NCBI RefSeq assembly: GCF_004366355.1
Contig: NZ_SODV01000001.1
Location: 1,240,001 to 1,304,000, forward strand
Reading direction: 5' to 3'
Length of the DNA stretch: 64,000 nucleotides
Source of the DNA: Dinghuibacter silviterrae
Lineage (GTDB): Bacteria; Bacteroidota; Bacteroidia; Chitinophagales; Chitinophagaceae
The notes under the pieces are model-generated. The model had not been told where the DNA came from and did no database searches. It saw nothing but the letters and a program-made list of their open reading frames with translations. The position numbers and the translations under genes were made by a program. Of this stretch, positions 1 to 8,408 are shown one piece after another. Numbering within the stretch: the stretch's first letter is position 1; every line of letters begins with the position of its first letter.

Positions 1-913
1 CCTGGGGCGGGGTGCTGATGGCTTTGGCAGTGTAACGACTGTAATTGAATTGCAGCCCGGCCTTTAAACGGAGACGGCTGGTCAGCGAATAGAGAAGGTC
101 GGCGCCTGCCTCGAACCCTACGGATGCTCTCTGATCTACGAGGTGGTTGATGTCGTACCCGTTGTTATCGACAACGATAAAGCCGAGGTTGGACGTCGTG
201 GTGATGGCCGACCGGCTTTTCAGCACACGGAAGCTGATCGACGGTTCGAAATGGAACAGCCAGCTGTACCGGGAGGGGGCCTTGATGATTTTCAGGGGAC
301 TGGAAGAAACGGCCGATGCTTTGTCGGCAATGAGCGCCCCGGCCCTCAACGGCTCGTTGGCGATCATGTGGGAAAGGGCATTGTCGGGACCGGGAGGGGC
401 GCCGGGGCCGGGGGCCGGCGGTTCCACGGACAAGGGTACAGATTTCTCCGGAGCGGGTGCCGGGATTTCGGTTCCTGCGGTTTGCGCCAGCAGTCCAAAG
501 GGTGACCGCGCCGAACCGGCGGTCATCCAGGCAGGGCTTTGCAACAAGTAGTCGCCGGCCGACAAGTAGGTGTTTCCCGTGAGTGAACGGGATTTCCAGG
601 CGCGTGCAGCAGAGGTATTGGTCAAAGAGGCCACGGGGGAAGTAGACCGGCCCGTTAACGGACCGTTGGTTTTCGATGGATGGTGGACGGCGTATACTTT
701 CGAAGGCGGATGCGGATTGTCCTGCATCAGGACGAAAACAGCGGCCAAAATCATCAATGCAAAAGTGCCTCCTCCGATGAAACGCCACTTCCTGCGGGTG
801 TGTAAACGGTGGTAAATACTATTCCATACCCTTTCCGTCGGGTACATTTTGTACTCACCCGTTTTCTCCGTAAGCAGTTGTTCAAAATGGCCTTTTGAGA
901 AATCCTTTTCCAT
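1..913 (-). CDS. Membrane-anchored protein with beta-barrel-like C-terminal region, truncated by the window edge
   Basis: The frame opens at the ATG at 913 and runs off the left edge with no stop, so the C-terminus is missing. The visible ~304 residues begin with a soluble segment (MEKDFSKGHF...). A single hydrophobic helix follows at about residues 43-60, then a long Pro/Ala/Ser-rich linker. The last ~80 visible residues alternate in the way of outer-membrane beta-strands (for example AGLQFNYSRY). The gene lies 44 bp downstream of an ECF sigma gene on the same strand. A cytoplasmic N-terminus plus one membrane helix beside a sigma factor suggests an anti-sigma or signalling role, but no known anti-sigma domain is recognisable. 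Being a gene is well supported; the function is not. Confidence 0.7.
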   Translation of the reverse strand, partial: MEKDFSKGHFEQLLTEKTGEYKMYPTERVWNSIYHRLHTRRKWRFIGGGTFALMILAAVFVLMQDNPHPPSKVYAVHHPSKTNGPLTGRSTSPVASLTNTSAARAWKSRSLTGNTYLSAGDYLLQSPAWMTAGSARSPFGLLAQTAGTEIPAPAPEKSVPLSVEPPAPGPGAPPGPDNALSHMIANEPLRAGALIADKASAVSSSPLKIIKAPSRYSWLFHFEPSISFRVLKSRSAITTTSNLGFIVVDNNGYDINHLVDQRASVGFEAGADLLYSLTSRLRLKAGLQFNYSRYTAKAISTPPQ

Positions 914-957
914 TGTTGTAATGGGTGTTCGATGTTGGTGAAACGGCTCGGGTTATA

Positions 958-1551
958 TTATTGTGCAGTCAGCCTCTTATCGGTTTTCTCACTCTTGTCA
1001 GATTTTTCAGGGGGTGCCAGGATAATCCTTTTTCGGATGAGGATGTCTTCCAGCATGGCCTTGGCCCTGGTATATTGCGACCGGCTGGTGCTCTCTTCAA
1101 TGTCCAGCATCTCTGCAATCTCTTTATGGTTGTAGCCTTCTATGGCGAACAGGTTTAATACCGTACGATATCCTATCGGCAGCATGCGGATACACTCAAT
1201 GACCTGTTTGGCCTGAATGACCGCCGGGACCGCTTCTTCTCTCACAGACAGGTGTTGTGCATACTGTATGTCGACATTCTCACTGAACTTCTTGTTCTTT
1301 TTGAGGAGGTTGATACAGGTATGGACGATGATTTTCCTTATCCACCCTTCAAGGGCCCCTTTGTGCTGAAACTGATGAATTTGCGAAAAGATCCGGATAA
1401 ACCCCTCCTGCAACATGTCTTCTGCATCTTCCCGGTTCTTGGCAAAGCGATAACAAACCGACAGCATTTTAGGACTGTAGCGATTGTAAAATTCCTGCTG
1501 GGCAGCTGCATCTTTATGCAGACAACCTTGCAAGAGGACGTCTTCCGTCAT
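958..1551 (-). CDS. RNA polymerase ECF-type sigma-70 factor
   Basis: A 197-residue protein with both ECF sigma regions. Region 2 is near residues 18-85, with the core-binding stretch CYRFAKNREDAEDMLQEGF and a promoter-melting segment ending GWIRKIIVHTCIN. Region 4 is near residues 120-170, with the helix-turn-helix GYNHKEIAEMLDIEESTSRS. The C-terminal tail is Lys/Asp-rich. The ATG at 1551 gives the standard MTEDVLLQGC start; the frame extends 33 nt further upstream, but those codons are not family-like. It is probably co-transcribed with the membrane protein at 1-913, the usual sigma/anti-sigma arrangement in Bacteroidota. It would redirect RNA polymerase to a small regulon; the signal is unknown. 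Confidence 0.9.
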   Translation of the reverse strand: MTEDVLLQGCLHKDAAAQQEFYNRYSPKMLSVCYRFAKNREDAEDMLQEGFIRIFSQIHQFQHKGALEGWIRKIIVHTCINLLKKNKKFSENVDIQYAQHLSVREEAVPAVIQAKQVIECIRMLPIGYRTVLNLFAIEGYNHKEIAEMLDIEESTSRSQYTRAKAMLEDILIRKRIILAPPEKSDKSEKTDKRLTAQ

Positions 1552-1645
1552 GCAGGTAGGTTTAATTACCCGAAATATAGACAAATATTGGCACTTATTT
1601 GCTGCGTTCGCCTCCCTTTTTTTACGGATAAAACGGGCCGAACGG

Positions 1646-3169
1646 TCAGTTCAGAAGAACCTCGCCCGTCATTTCCGGGGGGACCGGCAGACCCAGGACG
1701 TGCAAAATGCTGGGGGCTATATCGCCCAATTTGCCGCTCTTCAGGTCGTATTTGGCCGTTTTGTCTATAAAAAACAGGGGAACGAGGTTGAGCGTATGGG
1801 CCGTGTTCGGGCTGCCGTCGTCATTGACCATAAAGTCGGCATTGCCGTGATCGGCGGTAAGGAAAATGGAGTAACCATGGGCGAGCCCGGCCTTGACCAC
1901 CTGTTCGACCGATTGATCGACGGTTTCTACGGCTTTGATGGCGGCTTCCCAAACACCGGTGTGGCCAACCATGTCCGCATTGGCGAAGTTGAGGACGATA
2001 AAGTCAGCGCTTTCGGCTTCTATTTCTGCGACGATCGCCCTGGTCACCTCGGGAGCGCTCATTTCGGGTTGGAGGTCGTAGGTAGCCACTTTCGGAGAGG
2101 GGATGATGATTCTTTGTTCCCCTTCAAACTCGGCTTCGCGGGTACCACTAAAGAAGAAGGTGACGTGGGGGTATTTTTCGGTCTCGGCGATTCGGATTTG
2201 TTTCAGCCCGGCGGCAGCAAGGACCTCGCCCAGCGTATTGGTCAGGTTGTCTGTTTCAAAGACCACATGTACACCCTTGAAGGTTTTGTCGTACTCGGTC
2301 ATGGTGGTATAATGCAAGGCCAGGTGATGCATGCCTTGCTCCGGGAAGTCCTGCTGGGTAAGCACCTGGGTGATCTCCCGGCAGCGGTCGGTCCTAAAGT
2401 TGAAGCACAGAACGGCGTCTCCGTCCTTTATCGTGGTTAGCGGCGCCCCCTTTTCGGTCAGGACGATGGGCTTTATAAATTCATCGGTGACTCCGGCCTC
2501 ATAAGAAGCCTGCACGGCGGCCATGGGATCGGTCGCATGGGTACCCTCGGCTTTAACCAGGGCGTCGTAGGCGAGTTTTACCCGTTCCCAGCGTTTGTCC
2601 CGGTCCATGGCGTAGTAACGCCCGGTGATGGTCGCGATCTTACCGGTGGTTTTGGCGAGGTGCGCCTGAAGGTCGGCTACGTACCCCAGACCGCCCTTGG
2701 GATCGGTGTCCCGTCCATCGGTAAAAGCGTGTATAAAGACCTCGTTCAAACCTTCCGACTGGCAAAGGCTGGTGATGGCCTTAAGGTGGTTGATATGGGA
2801 GTGAACCCCGCCGTCACTGAGTAAGCCCATGATATGCAGCGGTTTATGATTTTCCTTGGCGTACCGGATCGACGCCAGAAGGGCCGGGTTTTTCTGAAAG
2901 GAGCCTTCCCGTATTGCGACGTTGATGCGTTGCAACTCCTGGTAAACAATGCGGCCGGCCCCCAGGTTCAGGTGACCCACTTCGCTGTTCCCCATCTGAC
3001 CGTCGGGCAAACCGACGGCTTCCCCGCAGGTGACCAGGGTACTGTTCGGGTATTTTCCGTAAAGAGAAGATACAAAAGGTGTTTTGGCGTGCCGGATGGC
3101 GTCTGCGGTGGGCTTTTGTCCCAGGCCCCAACCGTCCATAATGATCAGAATAACTCGTGCTTTGCTCAT
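1646..3169 (-). CDS. gpmI: 2,3-bisphosphoglycerate-independent phosphoglycerate mutase
   Basis: A cytoplasmic glycolytic enzyme interconverting 3- and 2-phosphoglycerate through a phosphoserine, with two Mn ions. The 507-residue length is typical. The N-terminus has the metal-binding motif IIMDGWGLG, and the nucleophile Ser62 lies in MGNSEVGHLN. The phosphotransferase insert carries FTDGRDTDP and ITGRYYAMDRD. The C-terminal metal site has NFANADMVGHTG and TADHGNAD. The ATG at 3169 is chosen because it starts MSKARVILI; the 14 codons upstream are not family-like. The gene is divergent from the DUF4783 gene at 3235. Confidence 0.97.
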   Translation of the reverse strand: MSKARVILIIMDGWGLGQKPTADAIRHAKTPFVSSLYGKYPNSTLVTCGEAVGLPDGQMGNSEVGHLNLGAGRIVYQELQRINVAIREGSFQKNPALLASIRYAKENHKPLHIMGLLSDGGVHSHINHLKAITSLCQSEGLNEVFIHAFTDGRDTDPKGGLGYVADLQAHLAKTTGKIATITGRYYAMDRDKRWERVKLAYDALVKAEGTHATDPMAAVQASYEAGVTDEFIKPIVLTEKGAPLTTIKDGDAVLCFNFRTDRCREITQVLTQQDFPEQGMHHLALHYTTMTEYDKTFKGVHVVFETDNLTNTLGEVLAAAGLKQIRIAETEKYPHVTFFFSGTREAEFEGEQRIIIPSPKVATYDLQPEMSAPEVTRAIVAEIEAESADFIVLNFANADMVGHTGVWEAAIKAVETVDQSVEQVVKAGLAHGYSIFLTADHGNADFMVNDDGSPNTAHTLNLVPLFFIDKTAKYDLKSGKLGDIAPSILHVLGLPVPPEMTGEVLLN

Positions 3170-3234
3170 GGGGTGTAAACCTACACCAAAAAACGGCACA
3201 AACCTTGGCACACTTTTCGCGCGTCTCGGAGTGA

Positions 3235-3708
3235 ATGCAAACGTCTGGCAACATAAGCGCTAAATTATCGAGGTCTTTTCTCGTTTGGGGCGCCGCGGCC
3301 ATATTGATCACCTTTACCGCGGCGGGGGCGCACCGGGGCTTTCCGGCCCTGGGCGGCAGCAGTCCGGCTGTAGTGGATTCCCCCGACCGTCTCGGGGGGG
3401 TGGTCAACGCGTTGCAATCCGGTAATGCCGAAGAGCTGTCCCGGTATTTTGACAGCTATGTGGACCTGACCCTTCCCGACAAGCGTGTGGGCTCCTACAG
3501 CAAAAGCCAGGCGAAAATGGTCTTGAGGGACTTTTTCGATACCTACAAGGTCAAGGGCTTCAACGTCCAGGTCAAGGGGGAAACAGAAAACCCCAGCTAT
3601 TGCATCGGCACCCTCCAAACCAGGGGCGGCGATTTCCGCACGACTTTGTTTATCCGCCAGGAAGGAGAACAGACCCTGATCAAGGAAATCAATCTCGCTG
3701 CACGATAA
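3235..3708 (+). CDS. DUF4783 family secreted protein
   Basis: A 157-residue protein with an N-terminal hydrophobic export signal (about residues 12-32). A compact alpha+beta domain follows: GGVVNALQSGNAEELSRYFD, then YSKSQAKMVLRDFF, and strands around CIGTLQTRGGDFRTTLFI. This matches the Bacteroidota-specific DUF4783 family, an NTF2-like fold of unknown function usually encoded beside nadC, as it is here (18 bp upstream of nadC). It is probably periplasmic. Family recognition rests on the sequence pattern and the neighbourhood; no biochemical role can be read from it. Confidence 0.8.
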   Translation: MQTSGNISAKLSRSFLVWGAAAILITFTAAGAHRGFPALGGSSPAVVDSPDRLGGVVNALQSGNAEELSRYFDSYVDLTLPDKRVGSYSKSQAKMVLRDFFDTYKVKGFNVQVKGETENPSYCIGTLQTRGGDFRTTLFIRQEGEQTLIKEINLAAR

Positions 3709-3714
3709 GGCGCG

Positions 3715-3722
3715 TATCTTTG
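3715..3722 (+). promoter_or_regulatory. Bacteroidota -7 element TATCTTTG upstream of nadC
   Basis: TATCTTTG fits the TAnnTTTG consensus and ends 4 nt before the nadC ATG. Transcription from it would begin at about the start codon. No clear TTTG -33 element lies about 20 bp upstream. Confidence 0.5.
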
Positions 3723-3726
3723 CGCC

Positions 3727-4611
3727 ATGCACAAGGACATCGACCCCCTGGAACTCCTCATAGAACGCGCCCTTCAGGAAGACATTGGCCCAGGTGACTA
3801 TTCCACCCTGGGTTGCATCCCCGCCCATGCCGTCGGCAGGGCCACCCTCAAGATCAAGGACAGGGGTATCCTGGCCGGCATGGAAGTGGCCACCCGCGTC
3901 TTCAAGCACCTGGAACCCGATTGCCATATCACTCCTTTTTTACAAGACGGAACACCCATCGCTCCCGGTGATATTGCATTCGACCTGGAAGCCCGGGTCC
4001 ATACCATTCTTCAGGGGGAAAGGCTGGTGCTGAACTGCATGCAGCGCATGAGCGGGATCGCGACCCTCACCCGGTCCTATACACGGCTGCTGGAGGGATA
4101 CCATACGCGTTTGTTGGATACCCGCAAGACCACGCCCAATTTCCGGTTACTGGAAAAAGAGGCGGTCCGTATCGGGGGTGGGGTAAACTACCGGATGGGG
4201 TTGTACGACATGATCATGCTCAAGGACAACCATATCGACTATTGCGGGGGGCTGCACAAGGCCGTCGACAAGGCGTGGCAGTACGTCCGGGAGCACCGGC
4301 TGGGTTTGAAAATCGTAGTGGAAACAAGAAACCTGGAAGACGTAGCCGCCGCATTGGAGACCGGGAAGGTAGACCGCATCATGCTGGACAATTTTACCCC
4401 GGAGGGGGTGGCCGAAGCCCTGGACCTGATCGGCCGGCGGGTGGAGACGGAGGCCAGCGGCGGCATAAACCTCGACAACATCACCCGGTACGCGGCTACC
4501 GGCGTGGACTTCGTCAGTGTCGGAGCCGTCATAAACCAGGCGCGCAGTTTGGATCTCAGCCTGAAGGCTGTTATCGATGAGCCCGGGGCACACCCCGGGG
4601 CACACCGCTAA
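3727..4611 (+). CDS. nadC: Nicotinate-nucleotide pyrophosphorylase (carboxylating), quinolinate phosphoribosyltransferase
   Basis: Converts quinolinate and PRPP to nicotinate mononucleotide, CO2 and PPi in de novo NAD synthesis. The 294-residue protein shows the family core: LNCMQRMSGIATLT, the substrate-binding run LDTRKTTPNFRLLEKEAVR, GGGVNYRMGLYDMIMLKDNHI, and the C-terminal barrel strands VDRIMLDNFTPE, TEASGGINLDNI and VDFVSVGAV. The start is directly downstream of a -7 element. nadE lies about 1.9 kb further on in the same direction, but gldB in between is on the other strand, so they are neighbours and not one operon. Confidence 0.97.
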   Translation: MHKDIDPLELLIERALQEDIGPGDYSTLGCIPAHAVGRATLKIKDRGILAGMEVATRVFKHLEPDCHITPFLQDGTPIAPGDIAFDLEARVHTILQGERLVLNCMQRMSGIATLTRSYTRLLEGYHTRLLDTRKTTPNFRLLEKEAVRIGGGVNYRMGLYDMIMLKDNHIDYCGGLHKAVDKAWQYVREHRLGLKIVVETRNLEDVAAALETGKVDRIMLDNFTPEGVAEALDLIGRRVETEASGGINLDNITRYAATGVDFVSVGAVINQARSLDLSLKAVIDEPGAHPGAHR

Positions 4612-4620
4612 ATTCTTGTT

Positions 4621-4953
4621 ATGTCAAAAAAGAAATTCCCCCTTTCCGACGGCCTCGTGTACTCCACGGATCCCAATTTCCGGCCCGAACCGGAGCCGGA
4701 ACCGGAAGAAACCCTGGCGCCAGCGCAGCAGCGCCTGAAGGTGACACTCGATACCAAACACAGGGCCGGCAAGGCGGTTACCCTTGTGACCGGTTTCATT
4801 GGTAAACCCGAAGACCTGGAAGCCCTGGGCAAATTGATCAAGAACCTTTGCGGCTCCGGTGGATCGGTGAAAGACAGGGAGGTTATCGTCCAGGGGGACC
4901 ACAGGGTTAAAGTTATCCAGTGGTTAAAGGGGAAAGGGTACAGAATTTTGTGA
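4621..4953 (+). CDS. SUI1-domain translation initiation factor (YciH/eIF1-like)
   Basis: A 110-residue protein. The first ~40 residues are acidic and Pro/Glu-rich (NFRPEPEPEPEE) and probably disordered. The SUI1 domain occupies about residues 38-110, with VTLVTGFIGKPEDLEALGKL, a Gly-rich loop LCGSGGSVKD and the end GDHRVKVIQWLKGKGYRI. Bacterial members resemble eukaryotic eIF1 and are thought to influence start-codon fidelity; the bacterial role is not essential. It follows nadC by 9 bp and may share its transcript. Confidence 0.88.
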   Translation: MSKKKFPLSDGLVYSTDPNFRPEPEPEPEETLAPAQQRLKVTLDTKHRAGKAVTLVTGFIGKPEDLEALGKLIKNLCGSGGSVKDREVIVQGDHRVKVIQWLKGKGYRIL

Positions 4954-5031
4954 ATGACGTGTCAAAAACACCATTATGCACGTCTGATCTGCCCGGTTTT
5001 ATCGTATTTTCGGTATAAACGTCCAAATCCC

Positions 5032-5418
5032 ATGGTCTCGACCGTATCAGAAGGAGTTAAAGTCAGCGTAGAGACATTCTACCAGCCCGACTACAGCAAT
5101 CCGCTGGCCGGAGAGTTTATGTTCGCCTACAGGATCACCATCGAGAACAACAATTCCTTCCCTATTAAGCTGCTTCGCCGCCACTGGCACATCTTCGACA
5201 GCAATGGTACTTACCGGGAAGTAGAAGGCGAAGGCGTTGTTGGTGTTCAACCCGGTCTCCAGCCCGGCGAACGCTACCAATACGTCAGCGGCTGTAACCT
5301 CCGCACCGAAATGGGTAAGATGCACGGCACTTACCAGATGGAAAACCAGCATTCGAAGGAGACGTTCGAAGTTGCCATACCGGTGTTTGAAATGATGGTG
5401 CCGTTCAAGATGAACTAG
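5032..5418 (+). CDS. apaG: ApaG-domain protein
   Basis: A 128-residue protein matching the ApaG fibronectin-III-like fold. It has GVKVSVETFYQPDYSNP at the N-terminus, FAYRITIENNNSFPIKLLRRHW, then VEGEGVVGVQPGLQPGERYQYVSGC and the terminal strand EVAIPVFEMMVPF. ApaG proteins are small cytoplasmic proteins linked to diadenosine tetraphosphate and cation homeostasis; the exact activity is unsettled. The ATG at 5032 is preferred over an upstream in-frame start at 4954, which would add 26 residues unlike the family. It converges with gldB, leaving 20 bp between the stops. Confidence 0.92.
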   Translation: MVSTVSEGVKVSVETFYQPDYSNPLAGEFMFAYRITIENNNSFPIKLLRRHWHIFDSNGTYREVEGEGVVGVQPGLQPGERYQYVSGCNLRTEMGKMHGTYQMENQHSKETFEVAIPVFEMMVPFKMN

Positions 5419-5438
5419 CCGCCCTCGCGCTTCAGCGC

Positions 5439-6458
5439 TTACTTCGGATTGTACTGTGCCTCCGCCAGGATGTCTTTTACAGGCACCCCCATCAGCGCCT
5501 TCGGCCCCGGATCCCCTTTACGAGAAACATATTTACGCACGATCTGCCACCCCACGAACGAACCAATGTTGCCGGGGGACTGCGCGGGCATCGTCTGCGT
5601 CGACGGTGCGTCACCCATGTACCCTTTGATCACGTCGGGGTCCAGGGAATAAAGCACGTTTTGCTGTACAAGGAAACTCCAGATCAGGCCTTCGTTTTGT
5701 GTACACCACGCGTATTGAGCGCCGGTGTATCCAATCTTCAGGGTGTCGTTTACACCGGGGAGGAATTTGTCCAGGAGATACAGCCGGCGGCCCCGGTCGA
5801 TGATCTGCGCCAGCAGGTTCGTCGTATCGTTCCCTGCCGGGTAAAGGTCATCAACAATGGCAGCCATGCAATTTACGGGGAGGTACTCCGGGGAAAACCG
5901 GCGGCTGACATAATCGGGATATACTTCCTGCACTTCCGGTATTTGATAGTAGGAAAAAGAGCTCCCCATATAAAAGTCCAACCCGATAGCAAGCCCGTCC
6001 TGTGTGTATAGTTCCCGTCCTCCGAAGTTGCCGATAAACGGGATGATCGCGGGTACCGTATAATCAGGATAATAGTATTTTACGTAGCGGAAGCACTGTT
6101 CGAGCCGTGTGCGGATGTCGTCTAGGCGGGCGTACTTCTGAAACACGGAGTCCTTGAGGACCTGGTTCTGGGACAGGAAATGCCGGAGCTCGGCATACAC
6201 TACGGCCGGTGAGTCCGCGGCCTGTTGCAGCCCCAGGACATCCCTCAGGAAAACAGGTCCGAAGTCAGGGTATTTGGCCACCAGCGAGGGCCATTCCTGT
6301 GGCAGGTGGTTGGAGTCGAGGGCAAACAGGTCCTGGTCGAACCGCTTGATCTGTACCGTCACTTTGATACCGGATACGTCCGGGGCGCTTGCTCCGCTGT
6401 GACAACCGGCGCTCAAAATCGTGGCCAGTGCGAGGAGACAATACAACGTCCGCTTCAT
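5439..6458 (-). CDS. gldB: Gliding motility lipoprotein GldB
   Basis: A 339-residue lipoprotein: the signal peptide ends at the lipobox LSAGC, giving Cys19 as the lipidated residue. The body matches GldB, with IKRFDQDLFALDSN, WPSLVAKYPDFGPVFLRDVLG, and a metallopeptidase-like middle with FIGNFGGRELYTQDGLAIGLDFYMG. In Flavobacterium GldB is needed for gliding; it sits in the periplasm or membrane and its activity is unclear. Many non-gliding Bacteroidota also carry it, so it does not prove motility. No gldC lies next to it. It is divergent from nadE, with 46 bp between the start codons. Confidence 0.92.
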   Translation of the reverse strand: MKRTLYCLLALATILSAGCHSGASAPDVSGIKVTVQIKRFDQDLFALDSNHLPQEWPSLVAKYPDFGPVFLRDVLGLQQAADSPAVVYAELRHFLSQNQVLKDSVFQKYARLDDIRTRLEQCFRYVKYYYPDYTVPAIIPFIGNFGGRELYTQDGLAIGLDFYMGSSFSYYQIPEVQEVYPDYVSRRFSPEYLPVNCMAAIVDDLYPAGNDTTNLLAQIIDRGRRLYLLDKFLPGVNDTLKIGYTGAQYAWCTQNEGLIWSFLVQQNVLYSLDPDVIKGYMGDAPSTQTMPAQSPGNIGSFVGWQIVRKYVSRKGDPGPKALMGVPVKDILAEAQYNPK

Positions 6459-6492
6459 GCACGCAACTTACGACAAAGCGCGCTAAACGGCG

Positions 6493-6500
6493 TACCTTTG
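6493..6500 (+). promoter_or_regulatory. -7 element TACCTTTG upstream of nadE
   Basis: TACCTTTG matches TAnnTTTG and ends 4 nt before the nadE ATG at 6505, predicting a leaderless or nearly leaderless mRNA. Confidence 0.5.
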
Positions 6501-6504
6501 TATC

Positions 6505-8337
6505 ATGAAAATCGCACTCGCTCAGCAGAACTACCACATCGGGAATTTCGAGCACAACACCCGCCGCATCATCGAAGGTATCGAGGCTGCAAAAGCACGG
6601 GGCGCGGACCTCGTGGTGTTCTCGGAGCTGAGTGTGTGCGGGTATCCACCCAGGGACTTCCTGGAATTCGAAGACTTTATCCGAAGGTGCGACCAGGCGA
6701 TCGACGAGATCCGGAAACACACCGGCACCATCGGCGTACTCGTGGGCTGCCCGGTGCGCAACCCCGCCCGGGAGGGCAAAGACCTCTTCAACGCGGCCTG
6801 GTTGCTGTACGAAGGAGAAGTAAAGGCCATCCGTCACAAAACACTCCTGCCCACGTACGACATCTTCGACGAAAACCGGTATTTCGAACCCAGCTTCGAA
6901 TGGAATATCGTCCCCTTCAAGGGACATCGCCTGGCCGTCACGGTGTGTGAAGACATTTGGAATTTGGGCGACAACCCGCTGTACCGCCAGTGTCCGATGG
7001 ACCGGCTGATTACCCAGTCCCCGGATTGCATGATCAACCTGTCCGCCTCCCCCTTCGATTATGCGCACGCGGAGGAAAGAGGCGCCATCGTCCGCGCGAA
7101 CGTGGACAAGTACGGCCTGCCCATGTTTTATTGCAACGCCGTGGGCTCCCAAACCGAGATCGTTTTTGACGGGGGCTCCATGATCATGGACGCGTCCGGC
7201 CGGATCGTCCGCGCCCTTCCCTTTTTCGAGGAGGGGATGATCGTGGCGGAGCTCGACGCCCAGGGGCGTGTAGCGAGCCACGAGGAGGCCGTGTCTGCGG
7301 GCACCGCGCACACCACCCGCACCACCGCCGCGCCGGCTGCGGCCGGCGCCACTGCTGCGGCACCCGGCGGACCCGTGCAGGAAGCCGCGCCTAGGGCTCC
7401 GCGCCCCGCGGCCGCCGTGCACACCGCCCCGCGGGCCGTCACCGCCGCCTCCGGCGAATTCTCGCGGACGGACATCGAAGTGTTGCAGCCGGAGCTGAAC
7501 ATAGACCGCATCTACGAGGCCCTCGTCCTGGGTATCCGGGACTATTTCCAGAAAATGGGTTTTACAAAGGCCATCATCGCGTCTTCGGGGGGTATCGACA
7601 GCGCCCTTACCCTGGCCCTGGCCTGTGACGCCCTTGGGGCGCCCCATGTCCGGGCCGTGCTGATGCCCTCGCCGTACTCAAGCGAACACTCCGTGGCCGA
7701 CGCCGTAACCCTGTCGGAGACGCTCGGCAATCCTTATGATATCGTACCGATCCGGGAGGTATACGAAGCATTCCTGCATACCCTTCAACCCCTGTTCGGG
7801 GACCTGCCTTTCAGCCTGGCCGAGGAGAATATACAAAGCCGCTCCCGGGGCAACATCGTCATGTCGATCGCCAACAAGTTTGGCTATATCATGCTCAACA
7901 CCTCCAACAAAAGCGAGCTGGCCACGGGATACGGGACCTTGTACGGGGATATGGCGGGGGGGCTGGGCGTCCTGGGGGACCTCTACAAGCTCCAGGTATA
8001 TGCCCTGTCCCGCTTTATCAACCGGGACCGGGAGGTCATCCCCCGGAATATCCTGGACAAGGCGCCCAGCGCGGAATTAAGACCCGGTCAAAAGGACAGC
8101 GACAGCCTTCCGGAATATGCCGTCCTCGACCCGCTGCTCTACCAATACATCGAACGCCGCCAGGGGCCGGCCGAACTCGCCCGTCAGGGTTTTGACGCCG
8201 CCCTCGTCGCCCGCGTGCTGAAAATGGTCAATACCAACGAATACAAGCGCAACCAATTCTGTCCGATCATCCGGGTATCCCCGAAAGCTTTTGGCATCGG
8301 GCGGCGGGTGCCGATCGTTGCGAAGTACCTGGGCTAA
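6505..8337 (+). CDS. nadE: Glutamine-dependent NAD+ synthetase with an unusual Ala/Pro-rich interdomain linker
   Basis: Catalyses the last step of NAD synthesis, amidating deamido-NAD with ammonia from glutamine. The 610-residue protein has an N-terminal nitrilase-type glutaminase domain (about 1-255) with the Glu41 (FSELSVCGYPPRD), Lys112 (HKTLLPTYDIFDE) and Cys148 (VTVCEDIW) triad. The C-terminal ATP-pyrophosphatase domain (about 330-610) has the P-loop SSGGIDSAL and NTSNKSELATGYGT. Residues about 263-317 form a low-complexity Ala/Pro/Thr linker between the domains. Such linkers are not needed for the reaction and look lineage-specific. It is transcribed away from gldB. Confidence 0.96.
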   Translation: MKIALAQQNYHIGNFEHNTRRIIEGIEAAKARGADLVVFSELSVCGYPPRDFLEFEDFIRRCDQAIDEIRKHTGTIGVLVGCPVRNPAREGKDLFNAAWLLYEGEVKAIRHKTLLPTYDIFDENRYFEPSFEWNIVPFKGHRLAVTVCEDIWNLGDNPLYRQCPMDRLITQSPDCMINLSASPFDYAHAEERGAIVRANVDKYGLPMFYCNAVGSQTEIVFDGGSMIMDASGRIVRALPFFEEGMIVAELDAQGRVASHEEAVSAGTAHTTRTTAAPAAAGATAAAPGGPVQEAAPRAPRPAAAVHTAPRAVTAASGEFSRTDIEVLQPELNIDRIYEALVLGIRDYFQKMGFTKAIIASSGGIDSALTLALACDALGAPHVRAVLMPSPYSSEHSVADAVTLSETLGNPYDIVPIREVYEAFLHTLQPLFGDLPFSLAEENIQSRSRGNIVMSIANKFGYIMLNTSNKSELATGYGTLYGDMAGGLGVLGDLYKLQVYALSRFINRDREVIPRNILDKAPSAELRPGQKDSDSLPEYAVLDPLLYQYIERRQGPAELARQGFDAALVARVLKMVNTNEYKRNQFCPIIRVSPKAFGIGRRVPIVAKYLG

Positions 8338-8394
8338 GCGGCCATGCCGCGCGGGTCGACGCTGTGCGCGCCAGCGCAATTGCGCGGCGATTTG

Positions 8395-8402
8395 TATATT
8401 TG
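8395..8402 (+). promoter_or_regulatory. -7 element TATATTTG upstream of serS
   Basis: TATATTTG fits TAnnTTTG and ends 6 nt before the serS ATG at 8409. It supports that start over an in-frame upstream codon at 8364, which would lie upstream of the element. Confidence 0.5.
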
Positions 8403-8408
8403 CCGACT

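Noticed and set aside
143-788. Overlapping short frames on both strands near the left edge
   Set aside because: The reverse-strand frame starting at the ATG at 913 gives a coherent protein with a membrane helix and beta-strands and is positioned next to the sigma gene; the others are by-products.
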